From: Mytilisepta virgata
Taxonomy: Eukaryota > Mollusca > Bivalvia > Mytilida > Mytilidae
NCBI GenBank assembly: GCA_028015205.1
Contig: CM051517.1
Coordinates: forward strand, 47,131,135 to 47,195,134
DNA: 64,000 bases
Direction of reading: 5' to 3'
Below the pieces are notes generated by a model. It worked only from the letters and a program-made list of their open reading frames with translations, made no database searches and was not told where the DNA came from. The position numbers and the translations under genes are program-made. Below, one piece after another: positions 12,501-22,399 of this stretch (position 1 is the stretch's first letter; each line of letters begins with the position of its first letter).

Positions 12501-15500
12501 CGGACAAACCATGTTCCCATTATGCAGCTAGTATGAAAAAAATGACCAAGTCCAACTACCTGTACTTTTGAGAATATTTAAAAACAATCTAAATCCTGTG
12601 GACATGCACACCTCCTTTATGTGTATAAACATCCTACAACATATCAAAGCTGCCAAACTAAGTCCAACTACCTGTCATTTTGAGAATTATCGAAAAAATT
12701 AAAAATAAACATCCTACAAAAAATTAAAGCGGTAGCTCCAAAACTGTAGGCGGAGATAGCCGGACAAACCATTATCTTTATCCGGACAAACGAACGGACG
12801 GACAAGGATAAATTAATATGCCCCCCCCACCCCGACTGTTCGTATGTATATAAAATTTGAATAGATCTGACATTCCATCGTTAAAAAACGAAAATATATG
12901 TCATACGCAGCTTGAAATTCCTAAACGGAACCTTTGAATCGGATAGATTTTAGACGTTTACACTCTTTAGAACGTTTAGCCTATAAATTTAAAGTGAGCC
13001 AAAGAAGTAGGTAACTGTTTCGTTTGCACAATAAATGCTAATACATTATAGTCCGTTTGAATTAAGGTAATTGACAACATCCAAATTGCACTAAGCTTCA
13101 TGTTGCTGACTACGTTTGCTATTTTTGTTCTACAGTACTTCTTAGTACTGAAGCGAGTGTTTTATTGGCCAAGTCCTAACTTTGTATTACTTAATGACAA
13201 TATCATCTATTATGAGATTTTATCTTTGGGTGGTTCTGCGGTTTATATGTACGACTAAAGTACATGTTAACCTTTTTTCATTTTCACACAACTTACCATT
13301 TTTCAGAAGCTCTGGAAGATTTTCTGTCAACGGTGCACACATTTTGTCGTTCATCATTATAAGGCCGATCATCGTCGGCTTCTTAGATCGTGTCAGATAC
13401 TTGGATGTGCTTGGTGCATTTCTGTAAATACTGATACCTTGAAAGAAATGAACATAAGATCAATGATGTCTGACCAAACTAAAATTTACACTGGTACCTT
13501 AAGAGAAATTATCATGAAGAGCAATGATGTCTAACCAATCTGACGACACTTGAACCTTTAGAAAAATAGCAAAGAGTAATGATGCCTAACCAAACTACAA
13601 AACATTGGTACCTTGCGAGAAATTAACACAAAGAGCAATGATTTCTAACTAAACTGTTTACTACAAGGATTTCCATATTTCAGATTTTATCTGGACAAAT
13701 GCTAATAGATTTTTGGCCTTTATTTGTCCTCTTATCAGGTGTTTATCAGACGACAATTTTATGTAATATTTTCTTAGAAATATTTTGTTTTGGAATTATG
13801 ATAACGTTTTTGGCCATGAAAAGCTTTGTATACTAGTATAACTGAATCAGTTAACTTCAAGAAAAAATGCTGACATAGGATGCAAATATCCAATGCAAGA
13901 CACGATAAAGTATATGTTAGCTATAGGGTGATTCTCTTCAACCTCTCAAAAAACCAATCATTATTAAAACTAATAAATTTAATTGGTAATTTTCGATGTT
14001 TCGGATAATTTAAGGTGCAATTCTGTTTATCCTTCATGCGTAATGACTGGTAATATACAGTCACGAACTAGCAATAATTTTCTACTACAGAGAATATTTT
14101 CAAAACAAAGATATTATCTAATTACCGATCTAAATGCAATTTACTCAAATATCTGATAATACAGATGGTAATCATAGCCAAATTTTATTCAGGAAATATC
14201 TTTGGATAATTTCTCAACTTAAAAGATTAATTGGATCTAAAATAGATAATAAAATTGTCTGTGAGCTTACATCAATAGGATCACTTGCATACGAAAGCAA
14301 CGCTTTGAAAAAATTTAATGTTTCTGTTTTTTATTATAATATTTTATTGTCTGGTCACGAAAAACTATTTCCACCTGCTTTTTTAATTCTAAGCAGCATC
14401 TGCCTATATTCTAAGTGTTTACAAACAAAAGCCGGCACCAATCTTCTGGATACACCCTAGACATACTTTTTACATAAAGAAATCTTTTACCTTTTTTGTT
14501 TTTCTCAACTGTAATCAATCTGTAGCTGACTAATGTATTTAAGAGCCGTTCCAATATCTCAAGGTCGTACCCAAATTTCTTTGATATCATTTCTAAAGAG
14601 ACTGCTTCACCAACGGTTTCCAAAGCATCAAAGAATCCAGCTTCAATGCACTGCACCATGATCTATAATTGGGTACAAAATAATTATAATGACGAATAAG
14701 GGTTTGAAATTCTCTTGGGGATTTATCATCTAGTAACTTTAATTATAGACTTCAGAAGTTGCATACTGCTTAGTAGAGTCATTGCAAAACTCAATTTCTG
14801 TTGGTTTTTCAGTGTTGTCCTTTTGAACTAATTTCCTTTGACCAAAGAAGTAAGGCCATTTTCCCAGCATTCATTTCGCTTCCAATTTTAAAAAGTCGCA
14901 TAATGCCTTTCAAAATTTCTCGGGGCACAGCCAGGTAAGTGTTCTCTTAAGATTTGATAATAATAACTGAAAAAAAGGTTACTATATTTTTTTTTTACAT
15001 GTCTGAATATCGATTTAGAAGGTAATTTAATAGTACTGCTTTCACACAGTTTTTCAACGTGAAGGACACACGGAACAAAAACTAATTTTTAGTTGTAAGT
15101 GATCTATGTAACTCTTCATGTGACAATAAAATAGTTTTGGTTCTGAGTGTCTTTCTTGGCCATATTTCAAAAAGGGTTAAAAATGACTGGCAATTGACCC
15201 AGATAGCCTTTCCATGTAGAAAACTTGAACTTATAACTGATTCAGCATAACATGTTTATTTAAAATAACAAGGGGCTCCCAAGAGCCTGAATCGCTGTTT
15301 ACAATTTGTCCTTATCTATAATAATATTCAAGTTAATAACCTAAAACTGAAAAATTTCCTTAAAATTAAAAAATTCAGGGGTAATAACCCGAAAATGGGT
15401 TGGCCGATTCGTCTGAAAATTTAAAGGCAGGTAGATCTTGACCTCACACAATTTTTACTAATGTCAGTTTTGCTCTAACTGCTTTAGTTTTTGAGATATA

Positions 15501-18500
15501 TTCTATTTTTAGCCATGGCAGCCATGTTTCTCGATGGACAAAAAAAAAATAATAAAATAAATAAAATAAAACAAACTTTTGACAAGATACACTAAGGATC
15601 TTTTGGCCTAAATTTGGCTGAAATTTATTATGTAATTTCAGAGGAAAAAATGTTTGAAGGTTTACAAAGATGACGAAAAAAATGTGAAAAATTGTCGTTA
15701 AAGGGCAAAAACTCATATAAGGGGTGAATTGTCAATTTTGGTCATGCTGACTTATTTGTAGATCTTACTTTGTTGAACATTTTTGCTATTTACAGTTTAT
15801 CTTTATCTATAATAATATTCAAGGTAATAACCTTAAACTGCAAATTTCCTTAAAATTAACAATTCAGGGACAATAACCCAACAAAGGGTTGACCGATAAT
15901 TTCATGGCAGGTAGACCTTGACCTAATGAACATTTTTAACCCATGTCAGTTTTACTTTAAAGCTTTACTTTTTGAGATAAAAGCCAAAAACTGCAGTTAA
16001 CCCTCTATGTTCTAATTTTAGCCATGGCGGCCATGTTTCTCGACGGACAATAAAATAAAACATAAACTTTATTCTAGATGCCCTAAGGACCATTCAGACT
16101 AATTATGGCTGTAATTGGTTCAGTGGTTTCAGAGGAGAAAATCTTGGAACAAGTTTACGACAGACGACGGACGCCAAGTGATAGCAAAAGCTCTTTTGTC
16201 CTTTTAGGACAGGTGAGCTAAAAAGGCATTGCATACAATCGATAATGATAAGATGTAGGTAAATATTTAAGATTAAAGAATTATTGGTTACGAGTGAAAC
16301 AACTACCGGGGAAAGTGGCCCTACTCCTTTTCAAAGTATCAAAATTTTACACCCGATTGTTTCTGTTTCCAAAAATCTCAACAACATCGAAGAAAAACCT
16401 AAAACATATTTATCATTATATTCTTTGCCTCATTGTTCTTCCTCTTGGTATATGATGGAAAAGGAAATCTTTATTAATAAGAATATATGTGTCCAATGGA
16501 CACTGTTCCCCACTTCCAAACAAAAACCTACATCATGATCAGCGAACCGTGATATTGAATTCACACCACCACTTTGACCTTATTTTTGATTAGATCCTAT
16601 CTGAAGGTATTTAGTGACAAAGTTTCATGTTGATATGACATCTCCTTCCCATTAAACTACCTTCAATCTAAAGTTACAAACACCCGGCTAAATCATGATC
16701 AGTCAATTGAGATCACTCTGATCATCCCTTTGACCAAGATTTTGAATAGATCCCATCTTAAAGTATTTAGCGACAAAGTTTGATGTTGACACCACAAACT
16801 ACCTTTAAAGTAAACCTTAATCTAGAGCCGGACGTACGTACGTATGTAACGACGGACGGACGGACGGACGGACACAAAGACAAAAACACTAAATACTCGC
16901 TGCTATCACAGGAAGGGCATAAACATTACAAAAGAAGTCAGTCGTACGTCCCTGGATGCTTATTAAGAAACGTTTGTCATTCGAAACCACTCTCTTAGTA
17001 GCACTTCTACACCTACATTGCTAATAAAATCGTTATCAATTCCAATCCTACTTTCTTTCATGTTGTTTTCTGCTCCCTTTTTCTATTTTTGTTGTTTGTC
17101 ATCATAATACCAAAGGATAAAAGAGAGTTATTAAAAGGCAAGAAAAACATTTTTTAACATAAAGGATTGTCACATCAAGTCTCTTTGAAGTGTAAAACAT
17201 ATGTAGTCAAAGAAAATTAAAATAGCATCACATTGTTTTAGCAGTATATCAAAGTAAGTTATAAGATGAGGATGATAAAGGGTTACAAATAGTTGCTGAA
17301 AAGAGAATTTTTAAAAACTTTCAGGTCATTAAAGGAAATTTAAACCGAATAAACATATCGACAATTCAATTGTTCATTTGTTTTTTGTGTTGTTTGTTAC
17401 TTTATCCTTTGTCGTCTTTTTGGTGTTCCCCGTTGTGATTTTGGTCCACGGACTTCCCCTCTTTTGACACTTCAGTATTCATACTTTTTCTTCAAATTCT
17501 GAATATTTTGCTTCCTATATCTAATGAATATGGCATTGGGTTCTATAGTAAAGTAAGAACAAGTTCTAACGGAATAGGTAACATTCTTTAGAGATATTAG
17601 ATCAATCGATACAAAATATATATCTACAGATACTAGTTAAAGTGAGAACATCAACCTTGTGATTCCCTAAATTCGTGTCTTCATGAGCGGTATCTTACTA
17701 GTATTTTTCCCTTCTTGAAAGGATATACTGGCCAAAATAGCAAATCAAACCAAACATGGTAACATTATAACATGTGTGTAAAATAGTGTGTAAATACCAA
17801 GATGATATGGTGAAAATCTGCGCAAAAGTAAACTGTACATTCTTTCAAAATTGCGCAAATGACACATTAACATTTATGCAGAATTGTAGGTTTTTTTCAT
17901 GAAGATAAGTAACCGTTCAAAGAAAAGAAGAATCGAAAGACGAAGAATCTATAGGATTTTCAATCATTTTCAGAGAAAATAAGATATTTCTAATAGTTTA
18001 TTTCAAGGTATATGTAATTAGCTTCAATTGAAAATATCCATTTTTACTTACACTTATAGTCCTGTTAAATAGGCCTTAAGTGCCTTTCCTATTCAATTTT
18101 CTTATACTATCTGATCTTTATTATTTTATATTTTCAATACTACGCTGCCACAGAAAAAAATCCGGCAACTTAAATATTGAATAGGGAATACGAAGGCTTA
18201 AAGTAATGATAAAATCACCTCCTACGCCTGTTAATTCAATAAAGTTATAAAATGATTGCTTTTTTGTATGACGCCATTTCAATCTATCGGTTTTTTCTGG
18301 TTCACTCAATATGAATTTTTATAAAAAGTAGAACTTTTTAATTCTTCGACATCATTTCTGTTTAAAGTACATGCACTTTACTGGTGGATTCAGAGTAAAT
18401 AAAATAGGTCTGTCTTCAGAGACTTTCACGGAAATCTCTTACATGTTCTAAAATTTATAATTAGAAAACAGTAAAAGATTTGTCAATGTAGTGCATTGAC

Positions 18501-21500
18501 AAATCTTTAACATAAACAAATTTCCAAATATTTTTCTCCACAATTTTGGAAAACATCCCCACTTCAGCAGTTGTATCACTAGTGAAAATAGACTTTTAAT
18601 TAACTTGGAAATCTTTTTCGACTAATTTCTTTTTTCTTATCTATAGAAATCGGTATGATATAACAAAATAAAGTAACGTTCTTCAATTTTTTTTAAAAAT
18701 AATGCGTTGATCAGTATTATTTTAACGTGTTAGTTCGCGTGGGTCTTTTAGGATCAATTTTCTACGTTGTAAAGGTTCCAGGTAATTTACAGTCCTCGGA
18801 TATTCCGCATATCTCTGAGACAGATAGTTAAACAATGCTTGTTTATAATCTGTCAATTTTAAGGTTATTTTTATCTGTTGACTGGTACCGGGTGAATTAT
18901 CACGAGTGAAATCATGAAGTTTTGTCAATATTCAATAAGGAAGTCATAGTTTAAATAATTTCAAACTTTAAACAGGTTTGTGTCAATAGTAAAAATATTG
19001 CACTTTAATACGTACTAACTCTTAAATTATGTATGAGAAATGTAATCTAAACTTAAAATTCTAGGCCCATTTTTTCGCCGGTTCTTGGAATGTCTTCAAA
19101 AACTGATAAAATGTTTCGACCTTTTAAAGATATTTAATCAATTTTTGTGGTATTCTAATTCCATAGATAAAAGTTTTTTCATTTCCAAATTGTAACAAAC
19201 ATTCAAAAATGTGAGAATAAATTAGCTATTATGTAATAAAAACATAAAATGAATCTTTTGTCTTCAAGGATCAACATATCAAAGCAAAAAATTAGCGGTC
19301 GATAAATCACGTCTTTTTCTCGTGAAACTTTAAACTTAAAAAGATATTTTCTTACTCTTTACAAGGACGGGGCACCCAAAACACAAGAAAAAACTAAACA
19401 AAACTAAACACGTTCCTATATCATGCAGTTTAAAAATGGTATTTTTGTCTTACGGTTTTCATATTGAACAAGTATTATTTGGATAGCTTAATTTCATTCT
19501 TTTTTATCATAACGTCATGAACAATGTTATTTATAGAATATGTTTTCAAACTTCAATAATTTGTCATTTATTAGGGATTTTTACATCTTCTTTAACACAA
19601 AGGTCTCTTGAGATTTTTATCAAAACATATCTTTAAAGTCTGAAAAATGAATTTGTCTAGAATATTGCTGTCTCACAAAGAAACAAATACCATAAAAGTT
19701 TGAAACAGTCTAACATTTTAGGAAATTACTCTGTAAACAAATGAATATTTTTTGCAATATTTTTGCTTCAAATTGATATAAATGTATATATTTTTAATTT
19801 CAGGGATTTTTTTTTTAAATTCAAATTGATATAAATGTATATATTTTTAATTTCAGGGATTTTTAAAAAAAATTTTAATCCGGCTACCAATTCTTAAAAC
19901 GTTTTGAACCACTGAAATTTACTGCTGAATATCTTGTATAAACTAATAAATAGTGTTTAAAATCTGTTAATTTTGGCTGAAATTTTTAATTTCTGAGTGG
20001 GCTTCCTGTTTTGTGAAAATTCAAATTTGAAGATCTGTACCCTTCTACAGATAAACCGGAATTATTATTAAACTATTAGTTTTTGTCATTTCCTTGAAGA
20101 AAAACTTTTAAAATGGGCTACATAGGTATATTGTAGTTTAATGTGAAATGGAAATTTTGTGTGGGCTACTGTATAGTTGCAGTTTGCATTTTTTGCACTG
20201 TGTATATTGATCCAGAAATTGTGAAAAATGTCAAATTCCACAGCTGGAGAAACATGTAATAAGGAAATGTTATGAAATCAATTTATTTTATATTACATAA
20301 AATATTGTAAGTAAATTATCCCACGTACATGCAACAAACGCTTATGTAAATATCTTAGTCCATATGTTACAAATTCCGTCAAGATGATAATGCACTATTA
20401 TGTATTCAATTTTTTTTTATATAAACATATTTAATAAGAAAAAAGCTTAAACTTGCAAAATTTTAAGCGAGTCATTGATAATAAAAAAATATATTATTTT
20501 TCATTTTTACAGTGGGTTTTGATCAAATTGTAATATCGTGTTTATATAGTTTTCATAAAAACTGCACAGATAATTTGTTATGTCCGTCCCCACAAATTTT
20601 TTAGATTAAATAGGAAAAAAATAAGATAAAAAACCCAGAAGAATCAAAAGAAATAAAAATATGAAAAAAAAATAATAAAATAAAATAATAATACTAAAAT
20701 ATCAAGATATTGTTAAATATTTCTTCGGTTAAATTTTTAAATTGTGCATGGTAAAATATAATTACTAAAATTAATAAAATGAATGGTGTGATTCTGGCCA
20801 GCAATTCATCTTGCAATTCAAACTTTTCCTAAATTCAGTTTCAATACCGGCACCATAAACAAAATTCTAAAGAAGACCTCTTGTATGTTTAAAGGGGTTT
20901 TAGTCGAAATACAGCTTTTTATTGAAAAATGCGGGGAAATGAACACTTCCATTTATACTCCAATACCTAGCAACCAGGTATTGCAGAAACCAGAAAAATG
21001 GCAGCTATTAATATGTAGGTTTGCGCACCATTTTTTTTTTACCGTTGAGTGACAGACCCCCTGCAAATTATAGGATATTCGCTATCAAGATTTACAAATG
21101 AATCAACAATTTCATGAGTTAGCATGTTTTCAAGGTCGACACTTATACTATTACATTTTATCACAATGTGTTGGCTATAAGTAGCCTTGAATATGATTGT
21201 CCACTCTTCCGTATCTGTGTCATTAATGGTCACTAATACATGAACCCAGGAGGTCAATTACTAGAGCTATACCCGTATCCGTTTAAGAGTACTTAGACAT
21301 GTTAAATAGGCACACTGACCGCTTGATAAATTTTATGCGTGTTCATATTTTTTCCTTTTATGCTCTTCTAAATAGTTCAAATTGTCTTATAATATATTCC
21401 ATGGTTCAAACTTCTAGAGCTTAGTATAAAAGTTGAATTGAACACATATTTCTGATCATTAGGATACAAGATACATTAAAAAAACTAATTAATTAATAGA

Positions 21501-22234
21501 ATATTTTCACATTTGCATCGTACATAAAGTATCATTTGCAATTGCAGTTGAAACTTTGGTCAAACTAAAAACATTTAAATGTCAATTTTTTTATCCCGTT
21601 AGGGAGCAACCATTTGATGTTTAGTGGGGGAGGACGAAAGAAATGTTTCAGTGATCCTGCCAATTTTTTTCGTCGAAATTTTGGTCCTGGATTTTTTTTT
21701 AACACACCTAAAGTGATCCTGGCTTTTCACTTGCCAAAATCCTGGCCCTGCCTATTTACTTCAGTTTTCCTAGCCCCCCCCCCCAAAAAAAAATCAAATA
21801 GTTGCTCCCTTACAGTCTCTCTTCTGTCCCACGAATGACGCAAAATCCAGTGTGGCAATTATTACAAAATTAAATTAAGTTATTCACTATATAGCTGGCT
21901 TCTATATTTTTTTTTGTATATGTTGTTATAATAAAAATAATAGCATCATGGTAATGTAAATTGACATTGATATACGTGTATTAACACTGAGTTACATAAT
22001 CATACATGACAAGTTTGTTACCTTGCACTTTGAATAAAAAATGTAAGATAAAATATAAAGAATAATTGGGTAAAAGCAAAGTAAAATAAAAAATATTTAC
22101 GAAATAAAAATAAAAATAAAAAAGGAAAACGAAATCCCTACCTTGTACTTCGTAGCCCCATTGACAATTTCCAGAATTTCGTCTGCCAGAGGATCAGATC
22201 GTAGCGCGAGCCCGTTTTGATGGGTGTCTGTCAT
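3345..22234 (-). CDS. ASMT: ASMT-like O-methyltransferase with methionine-rich insert (7 exons, 446 aa)
   Basis: Joined exons 22234-22142, 14662-14491, 13437-13297, 8729-8283, 7907-7767, 4911-4789 and 3568-3345 give 1341 nt, exactly 447 codons with stop. The product resembles SAM-dependent small-molecule O-methyltransferases; in vertebrates ASMT methylates N-acetylserotonin to melatonin in the cytosol. Residues 1 to about 135 form the helical N-terminal dimerisation domain. The Rossmann core begins near 268 with AFDLS, then SAM motif I DLGGGSG (282-288), acidic FDLP (306-309), GDFF (332-335), ILHGW with the presumed catalytic His352, and E380. It ends in a GKER...EYQKLF...HGF block and DAILVKK. 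The family is usually about 345 aa; the excess lies in a Met-rich insert (149-242). Residue 353 is Gly where most relatives have Asp. There is no signal peptide or membrane segment. Family assignment is firm. The substrate and orthology (ASMT, ASMTL domain or a bivalve expansion) are not known. Confidence 0.9.
4789..4911 (-). CDS. ASMT: ASMT-like gene, exon 6 (residues 332-372)
   Basis: Acceptor AATTGCAG|GAGATTTC and donor CCACCAG|GTATGT, phase 1. It encodes GDFFEDEIPSGDLYILG, then HILHGWDE with presumed catalytic His352, and the helix KLLNKIFNKLPP. Gly353 replaces the Asp that follows the His in most O-methyltransferases of this class. Confidence 0.9.
5399..7049. mobile_element. foldback transposon with about 800-bp inverted arms and 8-bp target duplication
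   Basis: The left arm 5399-6195 and right arm 6236-7049 are near-identical inverted copies around a 40-nt spacer. The outer ends are ATGGGCAGCCATTCGGGC and its inverse. ACTATTTT flanks both sides exactly (5391-5398 and 7050-7057), an 8-bp target duplication as in hAT or P-type transposons. The outer 240 bp of each arm holds about ten AAACAGAC-like motifs, with a segment repeated at a 136-bp offset. There is no open frame for a transposase, so mobilisation would be in trans. The whole element lies in intron 5 of the ASMT-like gene. High arm identity suggests recent insertion or gene conversion. Confidence 0.9.
5413..5620 (+). repeat. AAACAGAC motif array, left arm of the foldback element
   Basis: About ten irregularly spaced copies of AAACAGAC(G/A) separated by A-rich spacers. 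A block starting GGGCAAAAATTAACAAAAAA occurs at 5413 and again near 5549. The mirrored array (GTCTGTTT) is at about 6808-7030. Subterminal arrays of this sort can be transposase-binding sites in foldback elements; that role is inferred. Confidence 0.8.
7767..7907 (-). CDS. ASMT: ASMT-like gene, exon 5 (residues 285-331)
   Basis: Acceptor TTCTACAG|GTGGATCC and donor AAAGCAG|GTATTT, phase 1. It completes SAM motif I (GGGSG) and encodes the KITMFDLPPVV strand whose Asp307 should contact the SAM ribose, then a helix to RIQFKA. Confidence 0.9.
8283..8729 (-). CDS. ASMT: ASMT-like gene, exon 4 with methionine-rich insert (residues 136-284)
   Basis: Acceptor TTTAAG|GTCTACC and donor CTCGGTG|GTAAGT, phase 1. 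At 447 nt it is over three times the length of exons 3, 5 and 6. Residues 149-179 carry 10 Met (MKNGM, MGMNM, MADMKKAM patterns). Residues 206-242 carry 14 Met mixed with Pro, Gly, Asn and Ser (MPPMPNGMMGKM, MMSMMSSM). A Ser/Pro/Lys linker separates them. The exon then resumes family sequence: CDMLSKFI, a helix with FSCSCAHAVVRAFDLS and the start of SAM motif I (AVDLGG). The insert replaces about 20-30 residues that in relatives form helices beside the substrate pocket. Confidence 0.88.
10414..11585. mobile_element. hairpin-ended element with tandem cores of about 160 bp (intron 3)
   Basis: The left end TTTTTAGCTCAACTGAACC leads into GAGCTATTGCCATCACTGTTCGTCCGTCG. The right end is CAGGTGAGCGATACAGCCTC, an inverted relative of the ends at 49.6 and 50.9 kb. 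Between them lie about seven diverged copies of a core with TGGATTGAAACC, CATGAATGTTCCTTATGAGG, TTTGTTGCCGATC and CATAGGACTCTATGGGAAAT. The layout (two distinct ends and tandem cores of about 160 bp) resembles bivalve 'pearl' elements; that name is my inference. Non-coding. Confidence 0.75.
12040..12830 (+). repeat. tandem repeat of about 183 bp ending in a GGAC/GCCCCCC tail (intron 3)
   Basis: Three close copies start near 12158, 12340 and 12523 (ATGACCAAGTCCAACTACCT, GGACATGCACACCTCC, ACATCCTACAACATATCAAA, GTTAGCCGGACAAACC). A fourth, shortened copy from about 12655 ends in CGAACGGACGGACAAGG and a C-rich ATGCCCCCCCCACC tail. It is probably a dispersed element with internal tandem cores. No gene. 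Confidence 0.8.
13297..13437 (-). CDS. ASMT: ASMT-like gene, exon 3 (residues 89-135)
   Basis: Acceptor TTTCAAG|GTATC and donor AATG|GTAAGT, phase 1 on both sides. It encodes the family segment with IYRN, SKYLTRS and the helix ending LPELLKN. A nearby alternative acceptor (TTTACAG, 12 nt inside) would run into a stop, which supports the chosen junction. Confidence 0.88.
14491..14662 (-). CDS. ASMT: ASMT-like gene, exon 2 (residues 32-88)
   Basis: Acceptor TATAG|ATC ATG GTG and donor AAAAAG|GTAAAAG; the exon ends in phase 1. It encodes the winged-helix-like dimerisation part of the family: MVQCIEAGFFDALE, then a helix ending in LERLLNTLVSYRLITVE. An ATG sits one codon inside the exon, but homology shows it is an internal methionine, not the start. 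Confidence 0.9.
15268..16225. mobile_element. hairpin-ended element with two cores of about 490 bp (intron 1)
   Basis: It starts AAGGGGCTCCCAAGAGCCTGAATCGCT, where GGCTC/GAGCC can form a stem, and ends CTTTTGTCCTTTTAGGACAGG then TGAGCTAAAAAGG, the inverse of the common left end. The interior has two copies of a unit holding TATCTATAATAATATTCAAG, AATTCAGGG..AATAACCC, GGCAGGTAG, TTTTTGAGATA and GCCATGTTTCTCGA, at about 15313 and 15803. The same core type recurs at 48.3-49.6 kb. Confidence 0.72.
16480..16930 (+). repeat. two diverged copies of about 165 bp with (GGAC)n tail (intron 1)
   Basis: Units around 16510 and 16680 share AAACA..C..ACATCATGATCAG, TTGACC..ATTTTGAATAGATCC, and AGTATTTAGTGACAAAGTTT. 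The second ends in GACGTACGTACGTATGTAAC and (GGAC)5. This is typical of a dispersed mussel repeat tail. Non-coding. Confidence 0.6.
18474..18508. repeat. perfect 15-bp hairpin (intron 1)
   Basis: AAAGATTTGTCAATG, a 5-nt loop TAGTG, then CATTGACAAATCTTT. The pairing is perfect with no extension beyond it. It is too short for a standard microRNA precursor, and no element boundaries were seen around it. Confidence 0.8.
19767..19866 (+). repeat. direct duplication of about 54 bp
   Basis: The segment with CAAATTGATATAAATGTATA, TATTTTTAATTTCAGGGATT and a T run occurs twice in a row with almost no difference. This is probably a recent slippage or replication duplication in intron 1. Confidence 0.85.
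21602..21809. mobile_element. MITE with GGGAGCAAC ends and TTA target duplication
   Basis: The ends GGGAGCAACCATTTGAT and ATCAAATAGTTGCTCCC are inverted copies. TTA lies directly outside each (21599-21601 and 21810-21812), as expected for PIF/Harbinger-type insertion. A poly-C/poly-A stretch (21774-21793) sits inside the right end. Open reading in this stretch is incidental. Confidence 0.75.
22142..22234 (-). CDS. ASMT: ASMT-like gene, exon 1 (residues 1-31)
   Basis: The first coding exon starts at the ATG on 22234-22232, preceded by AAA (A at -3, good Kozak context). It encodes MTDTHQNGLALRSDPLADEI followed by LEIVNGATKYK and ends at AAG|GTAGGG, phase 0. The LEIVNG..Y segment matches the first amphipathic helix of ASMT-family proteins and reads straight into IMVQCIEAGFFDAL of exon 2. 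Confidence 0.85.
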
Positions 22235-22300
22235 TTTCCAATCTTTTTTCGTTGTCAGATCTTCAAAAATTCAGAAACAATCCTCACCGGCCGGCATATA

Positions 22301-22374
22301 GTGTCTGACAGCCCGAAATCAGCTGATCGCGGATTTATATTTGCGAAACGAGGTCACACATTATCCAAATATGG
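22301..22374 (-). promoter_or_regulatory. candidate core promoter of the ASMT-like gene
   Basis: Reading the minus strand towards exon 1: a perfect CArG box (CCATATTTGG, 22374-22365), a TATA-like TATAAAT (22339-22333), an E-box CAGCTG (22324-22319) and an initiator-like TCAGACAC (22308-22301) about 30 nt past the TATA box. This would give a 5' leader of about 70 nt before the ATG at 22234. The spacing is what a focused promoter needs, but such motifs also occur by chance in AT-rich DNA. Confidence 0.4.
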
Positions 22375-22399
22375 AATAAACTCCCACCCTTTACCTACT

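Noticed and set aside
14134..14460. 108-codon plus-strand open frame near exon 2
   Set aside because: It lies in intron 2 sequence, with no family match and no splice support.
14657..14659. ATG in exon 2 as translation start
   Set aside because: It would remove the first helix; exon 1 at 22.2 kb supplies family-matching sequence in frame with good splice sites.
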